From contig NZ_JAJISD010000005.1 in the NCBI RefSeq assembly GCF_020880995.1, forward strand, positions 62,001-126,000: a stretch of DNA of 64,000 bases, in the 5' to 3' direction. Below, piece after piece: positions 48,095-56,524 of the stretch. The notes under the pieces are model-generated. The model did no database searches and was not told the DNA's origin. It was given only the letters and a program-made list of their open reading frames with translations. Source of the stretch: Reyranella aquatilis. GTDB lineage: Bacteria > Pseudomonadota > Alphaproteobacteria > Reyranellales > Reyranellaceae. Numbering within the stretch: the first letter of the stretch is position 1; each line of letters starts with the position of its first letter. The position numbers and the translations under genes are program-made.

Positions 48095-49351
48095 CTAGGA
48101 GTGATCTCGGCTCTCCGCTGGGCGTCTGCCAACCTTCGCCAGCCGTGTGGCGCTATCCTCCAGAGATTGCCCTTCTCGGCCTGGCCGGGCCTTCCGGACG
48201 TTTATCGCTGAGGCATCCAGCGTCGTCTTCAGGTGGGATGCGTAATACTTCTCGATCATCTCAACGCTGGTCCGGCAGTTCTTGGCGATCTGGTAGATGT
48301 CCGCCCCTTCCATGAGGCGGATGCAGATATAGGTGTGCCGCAGTGAGTAACAGGTACGCCGCTTCCCTTCCCGGTCCAGCTTCAGGTCAAGTTCGCCAAG
48401 AACCGTGTTCATCAGGGAGCGTGGCGTCCCTTCAGGGAAGAGCAAATCTGTCTGCTCCGGTCGCGTACCGTGAGGGCCGCGCCGATCACGCAATCGCTTG
48501 AACGGCAACACCGCACCAACGGTGCTCTTGCAGTAGCCGGTGCCGCGCTTGCCGCGCACCTCGATCTCAAGGATCGTTTCTCCGGTAGCCTGATCCTTTA
48601 CGATCTTCACATCGCGAAACTGAAGCAGGGCCGCCTCATCGGGCCGCAGGCCCGTGTTCGCCATGAACAGCACGTAGTCGTGAAACTGTTCGTAGATCCA
48701 CTTCCACCGATTGGGCAGAGGCCCCGGCGGATTCTTGATCCTGTCTCTCGTCGCGAGATAGAGCTTTCGATACTCCTGCGGCGAGAACCAAGCGCGGTGC
48801 TCGATCTTGGTCGAGGATCTGTAGGGCATAGACAGATCCGGGATAGCTGTAATCCACCCCATACGCTGCGCCGCCTTCATCACGTGCCGAAGCGTAATGA
48901 TTTCGTGATGGAGCTGGCTGCGGCCTGGCCGCTTGCCTTTGCGTGGGTTCTGAACCCGCTCGATGCGGTAGTCCTGGACAAGTCCCGCAGTGATTTCTGA
49001 TAGTCCTTTCTTGCCGAAGAAGGGCCGTAGATGAACCTGCAGATTCTGTTTGAGCTGGCTTACGTATTCAGGGCTGCGCTGACCTTCGGTGATGACTTCA
49101 AATTCTTTCTCGAAGCGATCGGCCGCGTCGTTGAATGTAAACTCGGGCCGCTTTAGTTCTCCGGCGCGGCTCTTGCCGCGCATCCCGATAAACCAGTCTT
49201 CTGCCACTTCCTTGGCTCGGGAGAGACTGTCTTCCTTGGTGCTCTTCCGGTGGTTCTTTCCATTCAGGAATGTTGAACACTGCCAAAAGCTGCTGTTATC
49301 GCGTTTGTAAACGCGCAGCAGGCCTCCCAACAGTTCGTGAACTTCCGCCAT
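48095..49351 (-). CDS. tyrosine integrase, copy 1
   Basis: A 418-residue site-specific recombinase. The N-terminal half contains an arm- and core-binding region (to about 180), and the catalytic domain shows NTGLRPDEAALLQF, SLRHTYICIRL and CRTSVEMIEKYY. The position normally held by His/Trp before the tyrosine is Cys/Arg, as usual in the TSVEMIEK-type subfamily. The ATG at 49351 follows GGAGGGG; the longer frame has no ribosome-binding site. It is a paralogue of the integrase immediately upstream (roughly 60% identical by eye) and lies 107 bp after it in the same direction. Confidence 0.9.
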   Translation of the reverse strand: MAEVHELLGGLLRVYKRDNSSFWQCSTFLNGKNHRKSTKEDSLSRAKEVAEDWFIGMRGKSRAGELKRPEFTFNDAADRFEKEFEVITEGQRSPEYVSQLKQNLQVHLRPFFGKKGLSEITAGLVQDYRIERVQNPRKGKRPGRSQLHHEIITLRHVMKAAQRMGWITAIPDLSMPYRSSTKIEHRAWFSPQEYRKLYLATRDRIKNPPGPLPNRWKWIYEQFHDYVLFMANTGLRPDEAALLQFRDVKIVKDQATGETILEIEVRGKRGTGYCKSTVGAVLPFKRLRDRRGPHGTRPEQTDLLFPEGTPRSLMNTVLGELDLKLDREGKRRTCYSLRHTYICIRLMEGADIYQIAKNCRTSVEMIEKYYASHLKTTLDASAINVRKARPGREGQSLEDSATRLAKVGRRPAESRDHS

Positions 49352-49458
49352 GCCCCCTCCGGCGAACCGAAGGGACATTGTGCAATCATTTCGAGTATCC
49401 TTCCAGTATTTGCCCGACTGCATAAGGCTGTATGCAGTCGGGCACCGGCTGCGGCGTG

Positions 49459-50667
49459 TTATGCCGCGACCGGGATGTCATACCGCCCCGCTTCAGGTCT
49501 GCGAGGCTTACGGACATTGATCGCGGAGGCATCGAGCGTGGTCTTGAGATGCGCTGCATAGTACTTCTCAATCATCTCGACGCTGGTTCGGCAGTTCTTG
49601 GCTATCTGATAGATATCAGCGCCATTCATCAGCCGTGTGCAGATGTAGGTGTGTCGAAGCGAGTAGCTGCTGCGCCGACGCCCTTCCCGGTCGAACTTCA
49701 GTTTCAGTTCACCGAGAATGTTATTCATCAGCTCGCGGGGTGTTCCTCCCGGAAAGAGTAGATCGGTGGGTCCAGCCTCCTTCCCCTCGCGCATTCTTGC
49801 GCTCAGTCGGCGGAAGGCCTCGACGGCTTCGGCAGTGCTCTTGCAGTAGCCGGTGCCGCGTTTGCCGCGTACCTCGATCTCCAGGATGGTTTCTTGAGTG
49901 TCCCAATCCTTAACGATCGTCACGTCCCGGAATTCAAGCCGGGCCGCTTCATCGGGGCGAAGGCCCGTATTGCTCATGAAGACGAGATAGTCATCGAACT
50001 GCTCATATTCCCATTTCCAGCGGAGTGGCCTTCCGCCTACGCCGTCTGAGACGCGCTTGCGGGAGGCCTCGATAAGGCGGGCAAGCTCTCCGGGTGAGAA
50101 CCAGCCCCGGTGCTCGACCTTCCCCGATTTTCTGTAGGGCAAGGACATGTCAGGCAGATGCTGTAGCCATCCTTGGCGGATGGCGGTTTTCAAGACCTGT
50201 CGAAGGGTCACGATTTCATGGTGCATGGCGCTGCGCGAGGGCGGCTTCCCGGTGCGGGAAGTCTTGGCCCGGTGCATGCGGTACTCCTGCACCAGTGCCG
50301 GGTTGATGTCGGTCAGCGGCTTCGTCCCAAAGAAGGGCCTCAGGTGCACCCGCAGGCGGTCGCTGTGGGATTGAACGTACTTTTCGCTTCGCTCGCCTTC
50401 CGTGATGATCTCGTATTCTTCAACGAACCGGTTGGCCGCTTCGTTGAAGGTCGTCTCACGACCCTTGAGCAATCCGGCGCGGCTCTTGCCGCGCAATTCG
50501 AGATACCAGTCCTCAGCAATCTCGCGCGCTCGCGCGAGATTGTCTTCCTTGGTGCTCTTGCGGTGGTTCGTCCCTTTCAGGGAAGCGGAACATTGCCAGA
50601 GGCTGCTGTTCTCGCGCTTGTAGAGGCGGAGGTCTCCGCCGAACAACTCAATGCTTTCACTCGACAT
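49459..50667 (-). CDS. tyrosine integrase, copy 2 (attachment-site proximal)
   Basis: A 402-residue tyrosine recombinase with NTGLRPDEAARLEF, YSLRHTYICTRL and CRTSVEMIEKYYAAHLK. It starts at 50667 after GAAAGGG, 94 bp from the right core repeat, the standard position for the integrase that acts at the adjacent attachment site. The upstream region contains the tandem ACTGTGTAA repeats, so integrase binding may also repress its own promoter. Which of the two integrases drives integration, or whether both are needed, cannot be read from the sequence. Confidence 0.92.
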   Translation of the reverse strand: MSSESIELFGGDLRLYKRENSSLWQCSASLKGTNHRKSTKEDNLARAREIAEDWYLELRGKSRAGLLKGRETTFNEAANRFVEEYEIITEGERSEKYVQSHSDRLRVHLRPFFGTKPLTDINPALVQEYRMHRAKTSRTGKPPSRSAMHHEIVTLRQVLKTAIRQGWLQHLPDMSLPYRKSGKVEHRGWFSPGELARLIEASRKRVSDGVGGRPLRWKWEYEQFDDYLVFMSNTGLRPDEAARLEFRDVTIVKDWDTQETILEIEVRGKRGTGYCKSTAEAVEAFRRLSARMREGKEAGPTDLLFPGGTPRELMNNILGELKLKFDREGRRRSSYSLRHTYICTRLMNGADIYQIAKNCRTSVEMIEKYYAAHLKTTLDASAINVRKPRRPEAGRYDIPVAA

Positions 50668-50696
50668 ACTGCCCTTTCGGGCCGGAAAACTGTGCA

Positions 50697-50719
50697 ACTG
50701 TGTAAGGACTGTGTAAATC
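50697..50719. repeat. putative integrase arm-type sites, right end
   Basis: Two tandem copies of the ACTGTGTAA-type motif, the second read GACTGTGTAAATC, matching 29,447-29,470 apart from one missing base and one substitution. A third partial copy, AACTGTGCAA, lies just before them. Confidence 0.5.
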
Positions 50720-50760
50720 CTAAGTTGCTGTTTTTATTGACTTTTTAGCTGTTTTTTAGC

Positions 50761-50799
50761 TTTTGAGTCAGGCGCGTCTACCAATTCCGCCACGGGGGC
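50761..50799 (-). pseudogene. 5' half of a disrupted host tRNA-Leu(CAA), with right attachment core
   Basis: On the - strand this reads GCCCCCGTGGCGGAATTGG, then the rest of the D-arm, the anticodon-stem strand CCTGA and the loop CTCAAAA, and breaks off there. The sequence past the loop (GCTAAAAAACAGC) does not continue a tRNA. The first ten bases on the + strand, TTTTGAGTCA, are the right core repeat. Together with 29,335-29,380 it reconstitutes an 85-base tRNA-Leu(CAA). Confidence 0.9.
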
Positions 50800-50887
50800 A
50801 CATCGTCGTGCGCGGCGAATAAAGCCGATGGGCGGAACCGGGTCAACGCTTGCGAGCGGACTTTCTGTCCGCTCTTATGCGGCCCGC

Positions 50888-52429
50888 ATGCATCCCTATC
50901 ATCACGCCCGCACCCATCCCGACAAGCCCGCCTACATCATGGCCGGAAGCGGCGAGACGGTGACCTACCGCCAGCTCGACGAGCAGTCGAACCGCATCGC
51001 CCATCTCTTCCGGTCGCTGGGCCTCCAGGCCGGCGACCATGTCGCGCTGTTCCTCGAGAACAATCCGCGCTTCTTCGAGATCTGCTGGGGCGCCCAGCGG
51101 TCCGGTCTGGTCTACACCGCCATCAGCTCGCGCCTGACCGCGGCCGAGGTCGACTATATCGTCACCGACTGCGGCGCCCGCCTGTTCATCACCTCGGCCT
51201 ACCTGGCCGAGAAGGCCACCGAGCTGGCGCCGCTGATGAAGGGCGCGCCGCATCGCTTCATGATCGGCGGCACCGTGCCCGGCTACGACTCATGGGAGGA
51301 AGCGGTGGCGCGCTTTCCTGCGACGCCCATCGCCGACGAGACGGCGGGCCACGACATGCTCTATTCGTCGGGAACGACGGGCCGGCCCAAGGGCGTGATG
51401 CCGGTGGTCGAGAAGCAGCCCATCGACTTCGACAATCCGCTGCTGGCGATCAGCCGCAAGCTCTACGGCATCGACAGCGACACCGTCTATCTGTCGCCGG
51501 CGCCGCTCTATCATGCGGCGCCGCTGCGCTTCAACATGAGCGTCATGCGGCTGGGCGGCACCTCGGTGATCATGGAGCACTTCGACGCCGAGGAGTATCT
51601 GTCGCTGATCCCGAAGCACCGGATCACGCACACCCAGGTCGTGCCGACGATGTTCGTGCGCTTCCTCAAGCTGCCGCCGGAGGTCCGCGCGAAGTACGAC
51701 GTCTCGTCGCTGAAGTGCGCGATCCATGCCGCAGCCCCCTGCCCGATCCCGACCAAGGAAGCGATGATCGACTGGTGGGGTCCGATCATCTGGGAGTATT
51801 ACGGCGGGACCGAAGGCAACGGTCTCACCATGTGCAACTCCCAGGAATGGATGGCGCACAAGGGCACGGTCGGCCGCGCCATCGTGGGCAAGCTCAGGAT
51901 ATGCGACGACGAGGGCAACGAACTCCCCGTGGGCGAATCGGGCACGGTCTATTTCGCCGAGGGCCGCCCCTTCGAGTATCACAACGATCCGAAGAAGACA
52001 GCCGAGTCGCGCCATCCCAAGGGATGGAGCACGCTGGGTGACGTGGGCTACGTCGATGCCGACGGCTTCCTGCACCTCACCGACCGCAAGGCGTTCATGA
52101 TCATCTCCGGCGGGGTGAACATCTACCCGCAGGAATGCGAGAACCTGCTGATCAACCATCCCAAGGTGATGGACTGCGCCGTGTTCGGCGTGCCCAACGC
52201 CGACTTCGGCGAGGAAGTGAAGGCGGTCGTGCAGCCGCGCGACATGGCGGAAGCCGGCCCGGCACTCGCCGAGGAGCTGATCGCCTACTGCAAGCAGCAC
52301 CTCTCCGCCATCAAGTGCCCGCGCAGCATCGACTTCGAGGAGGAACTGCCCCGCCATCCGACCGGCAAGCTCTACAAGCGCCTGCTGCGCGACCGCTACT
52401 GGCAGGGGCGGGCCAGCAAGATCGGCTAG
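50888..52429 (+). CDS. AMP-binding acyl-CoA synthetase
   Basis: A 513-residue ANL-superfamily ligase that activates a carboxylic acid as acyl-AMP and then acyl-CoA. The adenylation motif is DMLYSSGTTGRPKGV, motif A5 is YYGGTEGNG, A7 is LGDVGYVDADGFLHLTDR, and the catalytic lysine is in HPTGKLYKRLL. MHPYHHARTHPDKPAYIMAG at 50888 is chosen as start because it aligns with typical N-termini; an upstream in-frame ATG at 50828 has no better support. The substrate is unknown. It is the first gene to the right of the mobile element and is followed by NTF2-like and MDR genes in the same direction. Confidence 0.92.
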   Translation: MHPYHHARTHPDKPAYIMAGSGETVTYRQLDEQSNRIAHLFRSLGLQAGDHVALFLENNPRFFEICWGAQRSGLVYTAISSRLTAAEVDYIVTDCGARLFITSAYLAEKATELAPLMKGAPHRFMIGGTVPGYDSWEEAVARFPATPIADETAGHDMLYSSGTTGRPKGVMPVVEKQPIDFDNPLLAISRKLYGIDSDTVYLSPAPLYHAAPLRFNMSVMRLGGTSVIMEHFDAEEYLSLIPKHRITHTQVVPTMFVRFLKLPPEVRAKYDVSSLKCAIHAAAPCPIPTKEAMIDWWGPIIWEYYGGTEGNGLTMCNSQEWMAHKGTVGRAIVGKLRICDDEGNELPVGESGTVYFAEGRPFEYHNDPKKTAESRHPKGWSTLGDVGYVDADGFLHLTDRKAFMIISGGVNIYPQECENLLINHPKVMDCAVFGVPNADFGEEVKAVVQPRDMAEAGPALAEELIAYCKQHLSAIKCPRSIDFEEELPRHPTGKLYKRLLRDRYWQGRASKIG

Positions 52430-52460
52430 GCGCGTAGCCTGCGAGGCTGGACTCCACCGT

Positions 52461-52472
52461 ATAACCGGTTAT
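52461..52472. promoter_or_regulatory. perfect 12-bp palindrome, candidate operator
   Basis: ATAACCGGTTAT lies 29 bases upstream of the NTF2-like gene and is followed by TGGTTAC, a second half-site. The size and position suit a TetR- or MarR-type repressor site. No regulator gene is in the neighbourhood. Confidence 0.35.
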
Positions 52473-52501
52473 ATGGTTACTTCGTCAAAACGGAGGTTGC
52501 C

Positions 52502-52933
52502 ATGACGGCGGAGCTGCGCGCGCTGAATGCCCGGTTCATCCATAATTTCATCACCAACGACGTGGCGGGACACGACGCGATCCTGCATCCGGCGTTCATC
52601 TGCATCTCGCCGGCTGGCCTGCGCGTGAGCCGCGCCGACTACCTGGCGGAATGGGCCCACGGCTTCGACGCCGAGCGCATCCCCTACTTCGACTATCGCG
52701 ACGAGAGGATCGACGTGTTCGGCGACACCGCGCTGCTGCGCTCGACCAACAAGAGCGTTCGGCTGAAGGACGGCGTCGAGACCACCGGCATGACGATGTA
52801 CACGGACACCTATGTGCGCCAGGACGGCACCTGGAAGTGCGTCCAGGCGCAGATCACGCCGGTTCAGCCGGCCCACTACCCGCCCGACGAAACGATCGTG
52901 AAGAAATACGTGAGGGGCATGGCCCAGCCGTAG
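52502..52933 (+). CDS. SnoaL/DUF4440-like NTF2-fold protein
   Basis: A 143-residue single-domain protein with the NTF2-like pattern: N-terminal helix ELRALNARFIHNFITNDVAG, HDAILHPAFICISPAGLRVS and the terminal strands MYTDTYVRQDGTWKCVQAQI. Such domains serve as small enzymes or ligand-binding modules; no catalytic residue set was identified. GGAGG lies six bases before the ATG. Its relation to the flanking acyl-CoA synthetase and MDR genes is unknown. Confidence 0.8.
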   Translation: MTAELRALNARFIHNFITNDVAGHDAILHPAFICISPAGLRVSRADYLAEWAHGFDAERIPYFDYRDERIDVFGDTALLRSTNKSVRLKDGVETTGMTMYTDTYVRQDGTWKCVQAQITPVQPAHYPPDETIVKKYVRGMAQP

Positions 52934-52998
52934 AGGCCGCCCGCCCCGCCTGCTAAGCAGGATCCCTGAAGCACAATCTCATTTCAGGGAGATCCGCC

Positions 52999-53970
52999 AT
53001 GAAGGCAGCCGTCGTCACCGACAAGGGCGTCCAGTACACCGACGCACCGAAGCCCGCGCCCAAGGGCAACGAGATCCTGATCAAGGTGAAGGCCGCCTCG
53101 CTCAACCGCGCCGACCTCGCGGTGGCCTCGGGCCATGCGCACGGCCGCATCGGCGGCCCCGGCACCATCGTCGGCCTGGAATGCGCGGGCGAGGTCGAGG
53201 CGGTCGGCCCCGACGTGAAGGACTTCAAGCCGGGCGACCGGGTCATGAGTTCGGCGGCCGGCGGCTTCGCCGAATACGCCCTCACCGATGCCGGCCGGGC
53301 GCACAAGATCCCCGCCAACAACATGAGCTACGAGCAGGCCGCCTGCATGCCGGTCGCCGTGCAGACCATGCACAACGCGCTGGTCGGCGCCGGGCGTCTC
53401 AAGAAGGGCGAGACCGTGCTGATCCAGGGCGCCAGCTCGGGCGTCGGCCTGCTCGGCATGCAGATCGCCAAGCTGATGGGCGCCTCGGTGGTGCTCGGAA
53501 GCTCGACCAACGACGCCCGCCGCGCGCGGCTGGGCGAGTTCGGCTGCGACGTGGCGATCGACACGCGCGATCCGAAGTGGCCGGACAAGGTCAAGGAAGC
53601 GACCGGCGGCAAGGGCGTCGACCTGATCGTCGACCAGGTCTCGGGCGGCGTGATGAACCAGAACATGGAGGCCGCCGCCATCCTCGGCCGCATCGTCAAT
53701 GTCGGCCGCCTGGGCGGCATGAAGGGCGAGTTCAACTTCGACCTGCATGCGCTGAAGCGCATCGACTATATCGGCGTCACCTTCCGCACGCGCAGCGCCG
53801 AGGAAGTGCGCGACATCGTCCAGGCGGCCCGCAAGGACCTGTGGACGGCGATCGAGGAAGGCAAGCTCAGCCTGCCGATCGACAAGACCTTCCCGCTGTC
53901 GGAAGCCGCCGCCGCGCTGGCGCACATGAAGGCGAACGCGCATTTCGGCAAGATCGTCCTGGTGGTCTGA
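52999..53970 (+). CDS. MDR-family NAD(P)H quinone oxidoreductase-like protein
   Basis: A 323-residue medium-chain dehydrogenase/reductase. The GroES-like N-terminal domain (MKAAVVTDKGVQYTDAPKPA, ASLNRADLAV) lacks the zinc-ligand cysteines, as in quinone oxidoreductases. The nucleotide-binding motif is LIQGASSGVGLLGMQIAK. The C-terminus has FPLSEAAAALAHMKANAHFG, typical of the family. It is followed after ten bases by a second MDR gene, so the two are probably cotranscribed. Confidence 0.88.
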   Translation: MKAAVVTDKGVQYTDAPKPAPKGNEILIKVKAASLNRADLAVASGHAHGRIGGPGTIVGLECAGEVEAVGPDVKDFKPGDRVMSSAAGGFAEYALTDAGRAHKIPANNMSYEQAACMPVAVQTMHNALVGAGRLKKGETVLIQGASSGVGLLGMQIAKLMGASVVLGSSTNDARRARLGEFGCDVAIDTRDPKWPDKVKEATGGKGVDLIVDQVSGGVMNQNMEAAAILGRIVNVGRLGGMKGEFNFDLHALKRIDYIGVTFRTRSAEEVRDIVQAARKDLWTAIEEGKLSLPIDKTFPLSEAAAALAHMKANAHFGKIVLVV

Positions 53971-53980
53971 GAGGTCCCTC

Positions 53981-54904
53981 ATGAAAGCCGCTTACATCGA
54001 GAAGTTCGGCGGACCCGAGGTGCTGAAGATCGGCGAGCTCCCCGATCCCGTCGCCGGCCCGGGCCAGATCGTCGTCGAGACGACGGCCGCCAGCATCAAC
54101 GGCGCCGACGCGAAGGTCTGCGCCGGCGAGTATCCCGGCCAGCCCCGCTTTCCCCTGAGCCTGGGACGCGACTTCTCCGGCACCGTCGCGGCGCTCGGCG
54201 AGGACGTGTCGGACCTTCGTGTCGGCGACGCGGTGTTCGGCGTGCTGGAGACCGGCCGCGACGGCACCTACGTCGAGAAGCTGGCCATCGGCGCGGCCAT
54301 CGTGGCGAAGAAGCCGGAGACGCTCACGCATGTCGAGGCCGCGGCCCTTGCGCTCATCGGTCTCACCGCCTTGTGCACCATCGAGAACAGCCTGAAGCTG
54401 CAGAAGGGCGAGACGATCCTGATCCAGGGCGGTGCCGGCGGCGTGGCGAGCTTCGCCATCCAGCTCGCCAAGCATCTCGGCGCCCATGTCATCACCACCG
54501 CGAGCGCTGCCAACGCGCCCTATCTGCGCGAGCTCGGCGCCGATCAGGTCATCGATTACAACGCGACCGACTTCACCAAGGCAGTGAGCCCGTGCGATGC
54601 GGTGTTCGATACTGTGGGTGGCGACGTCGCGATGCGATCCTTTTCGGTTTTGAAGCCCGGTGGACGCGCGGCCTTCATCGCCTCGGGGGCCCAGGCCCCC
54701 AAACCGGAGCGCGCCGACGTCACCGCCTTGCGGCCCGCGGTTCCCCGCACCCGCGCGCATCTCGAACGCATCGTGGAGCTTCATCGCATCGGCGCCGTTC
54801 GCGTGCCTCCGATCACTGAATTCAGCCTGGCCCAGGCGGCGGATGCGCTGCGGATCAGTGCCGGCCGTCACCTCAAGGGCAAGCTGGTGCTCAAACTGCG
54901 GTGA
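53981..54904 (+). CDS. MDR-family NADP-dependent oxidoreductase
   Basis: A 307-residue relative of the preceding protein but clearly distinct: MKAAYIEKFGGPEVLKIGEL, LGRDFSGTVAALGEDVSDLR and nucleotide-binding motif LIQGGAGGVASFAIQLAKHL, then FSLAQAADALRISAGRHLKG. It has no catalytic or structural zinc ligands. It probably reduces quinones or activated alkenes with NADPH. GAGG lies eight bases before the ATG, ten bases after the previous stop. Confidence 0.88.
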   Translation: MKAAYIEKFGGPEVLKIGELPDPVAGPGQIVVETTAASINGADAKVCAGEYPGQPRFPLSLGRDFSGTVAALGEDVSDLRVGDAVFGVLETGRDGTYVEKLAIGAAIVAKKPETLTHVEAAALALIGLTALCTIENSLKLQKGETILIQGGAGGVASFAIQLAKHLGAHVITTASAANAPYLRELGADQVIDYNATDFTKAVSPCDAVFDTVGGDVAMRSFSVLKPGGRAAFIASGAQAPKPERADVTALRPAVPRTRAHLERIVELHRIGAVRVPPITEFSLAQAADALRISAGRHLKGKLVLKLR

Positions 54905-54970
54905 GCGGCGCTTGCGCCCCGGAAGGCCGATGCCCATTTTGCAGATCGGCCTCGTCGTCTGAGGCTTGGT

Positions 54971-54997
54971 GTCGTCCTGAGCGCCGCGAAGGACGAC
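54971..54997. repeat. short REP-like hairpin
   Basis: GTCGTCCT and AGGACGAC form a perfect 8-bp stem around GAGCGCCGCGA. The CCTGAGCGCxGCGAAGGA pattern recurs as an intergenic repeat in many alphaproteobacterial genomes. It lies 19 bases upstream of tldD. Confidence 0.5.
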
Positions 54998-55016
54998 AAA
55001 GGAAAAGGTGTTCGCA

Positions 55017-56462
55017 ATGAGCAAGTCGATCAACCATCTCGCAACCGCCGACGGCCTGTTCTTCGGCAAGGGCGGCCTCGACCAGCGCAAGACGGCCAGG
55101 ATGGTCGACGACGCGCTGGCCGGTACCGACGACGGCGAGTTGTTCCTCGAATATGTCCAGAGCGAGAGCCTGTCGTTCGACGACGGCAAGCTGAAGAGCG
55201 CCTCGTTCGACACCTCGCAGGGCTTCGGCCTGCGTGCCGTCGCGGGCGACGTGACCGGCTTCGCCCACGCCTCGGCACTCGACGAGCAGGCGCTGAAGCG
55301 GGCGGCCGAGACGGTGAAGACCGTGCGTGCGGGTCGCGGCGGCAAGTCCGACGAATCACCGCGCGGCACCAACCGGCTGCTCTATGCCGACGACAATCCG
55401 ATCGACGGCGTACCCTTCGCCAAGAAGGTCGCGCTGATGCAGGAGATCGACGCCTACGTCCGGGGCAAGGAGCCCAAGGCGCGCCAGGTCTCGGTCTCGC
55501 TGTCGGGCTCGTGGCAGGTCGTGGAGATCGTGCGGGCCGGCGGCTGGCGCGCTGCCGACGTGCGGCCGCTGGTGCGGCTGAACGTCAGCGTGGTCTGCGC
55601 CGACGGCACGCGCATGGAGGCCGGCGGCACCGGCAGCGGCCGCCGCGCCGCCTATGGCGACATCTTCCTCCCGGGCTACTGGCAGAAGGAGGCCGACGAG
55701 GCGATCCGCCAGGCGCTGGTCAATCTCGAATCGGTCGACGCGCCGGCCGGCGAGATGCCGGTGGTGCTGGGCGCCGGCTGGTCGGGCGTGCTGTGGCACG
55801 AGGCGGTCGGCCACGGGCTGGAGGGCGACTTCCACCGCAAGAAGACCTCGATGTTCACCCACCTGATGGGCGAGATGGTGGCCTCGCCCGGCGTGACCGT
55901 TGTCGACGACGGCACGCTGAACGACCGCCGCGGCTCGCTCACCATCGACGACGAGGGCACCCCGACGCAGCGCAACGTGCTGATCGAGGACGGCCGCCTG
56001 GTCGGCCTGATGCAGGACCGCATGAACGCCCGCCTGATGGGCGTGAAGCCGACCGGCAACGGCCGCCGCCAGGGTCATGCCTATTCGCCGATGCCGCGCA
56101 TGACCAACACCTTCATGCTGGGCGGCGACAAAGACCCGAAGGAGATCATCTCCTCGGTGAAGAAGGGCCTCTACTGCGCCAACTTCGGCGGCGGCCAGGT
56201 CGACATCGTGTCGGGCAAGTTCGTGTTCAGCGTGACCGAGGGCTACCTGATCGAGAACGGCAAGCTCGGCCGCCCGGTGAAGGGCGCGACCCTGATCGGC
56301 GCCGGCTCCGATGCACTGACTCGTGTCGGCATGGTCGGCAACGACATGTCGCTCGATCCCGGCATCGGCACCTGCGGCAAGGACGGCCAGGGCGTTCCCG
56401 TCGGCGTCGGCCAGCCGACGCTGCGCATCGACGCCCTCACGGTGGGCGGCACCGCGACCTGA
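55017..56462 (+). CDS. tldD: metalloprotease TldD
   Basis: A 481-residue TldD/PmbA-family protease. The metal site HEAVGH is at 261-266 in LWHEAVGHGLEGDFHRKKTS, and RMTNTFMLGGDKDPKEIISS and VGNDMSLDPGIGTCGKDGQG are family hallmarks. TldD with TldE (PmbA) forms a heterodimer that trims unfolded peptides and matures some ribosomal peptides; tldE is not in the window. The ATG at 55017 follows AAGGAAAAGG; a GTG nine bases upstream is less likely. Confidence 0.95.
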   Translation: MSKSINHLATADGLFFGKGGLDQRKTARMVDDALAGTDDGELFLEYVQSESLSFDDGKLKSASFDTSQGFGLRAVAGDVTGFAHASALDEQALKRAAETVKTVRAGRGGKSDESPRGTNRLLYADDNPIDGVPFAKKVALMQEIDAYVRGKEPKARQVSVSLSGSWQVVEIVRAGGWRAADVRPLVRLNVSVVCADGTRMEAGGTGSGRRAAYGDIFLPGYWQKEADEAIRQALVNLESVDAPAGEMPVVLGAGWSGVLWHEAVGHGLEGDFHRKKTSMFTHLMGEMVASPGVTVVDDGTLNDRRGSLTIDDEGTPTQRNVLIEDGRLVGLMQDRMNARLMGVKPTGNGRRQGHAYSPMPRMTNTFMLGGDKDPKEIISSVKKGLYCANFGGGQVDIVSGKFVFSVTEGYLIENGKLGRPVKGATLIGAGSDALTRVGMVGNDMSLDPGIGTCGKDGQGVPVGVGQPTLRIDALTVGGTAT

Positions 56463-56483
56463 TCTGAACTTCCCGGTTAAGCT

Positions 56484-56507
56484 CCTCTCCCCCGATAGGG
56501 GGAGAGG
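56484..56507. terminator. hairpin between convergent genes
   Basis: CCTCTCCCCC and GGGGGAGAGG form a perfect 10-bp stem with a GATA loop, 21 bases after the tldD stop and before the convergent DUF1801 gene. No T-tract follows on either strand, so its terminator role is inferred from position. Confidence 0.4.
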
Positions 56508-56524
56508 GACATGAGTGGCGGCAG

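Larger units (their letters stand above)
29381..50770. mobile_element. integrative mobilizable element in the anticodon loop of tRNA-Leu(CAA)
   Basis: The element is about 21.4 kb between two 10-bp core repeats that split a host tRNA-Leu gene. Two tyrosine integrases lie at the right end next to the attachment site. A relaxase, an oriT-like site and a coupling protein give mobility; no mating-pair formation genes are present, so transfer would need a helper type IV secretion system. Cargo includes a type II restriction-modification pair, two large putative defence ATPases, a secreted fibre-like protein, a lipoprotein, a short recombinase and a complete tRNA-Leu(CAA). Similar tandem copies of the motif ACTGTGTAA lie just inside both ends. 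Confidence 0.85.
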
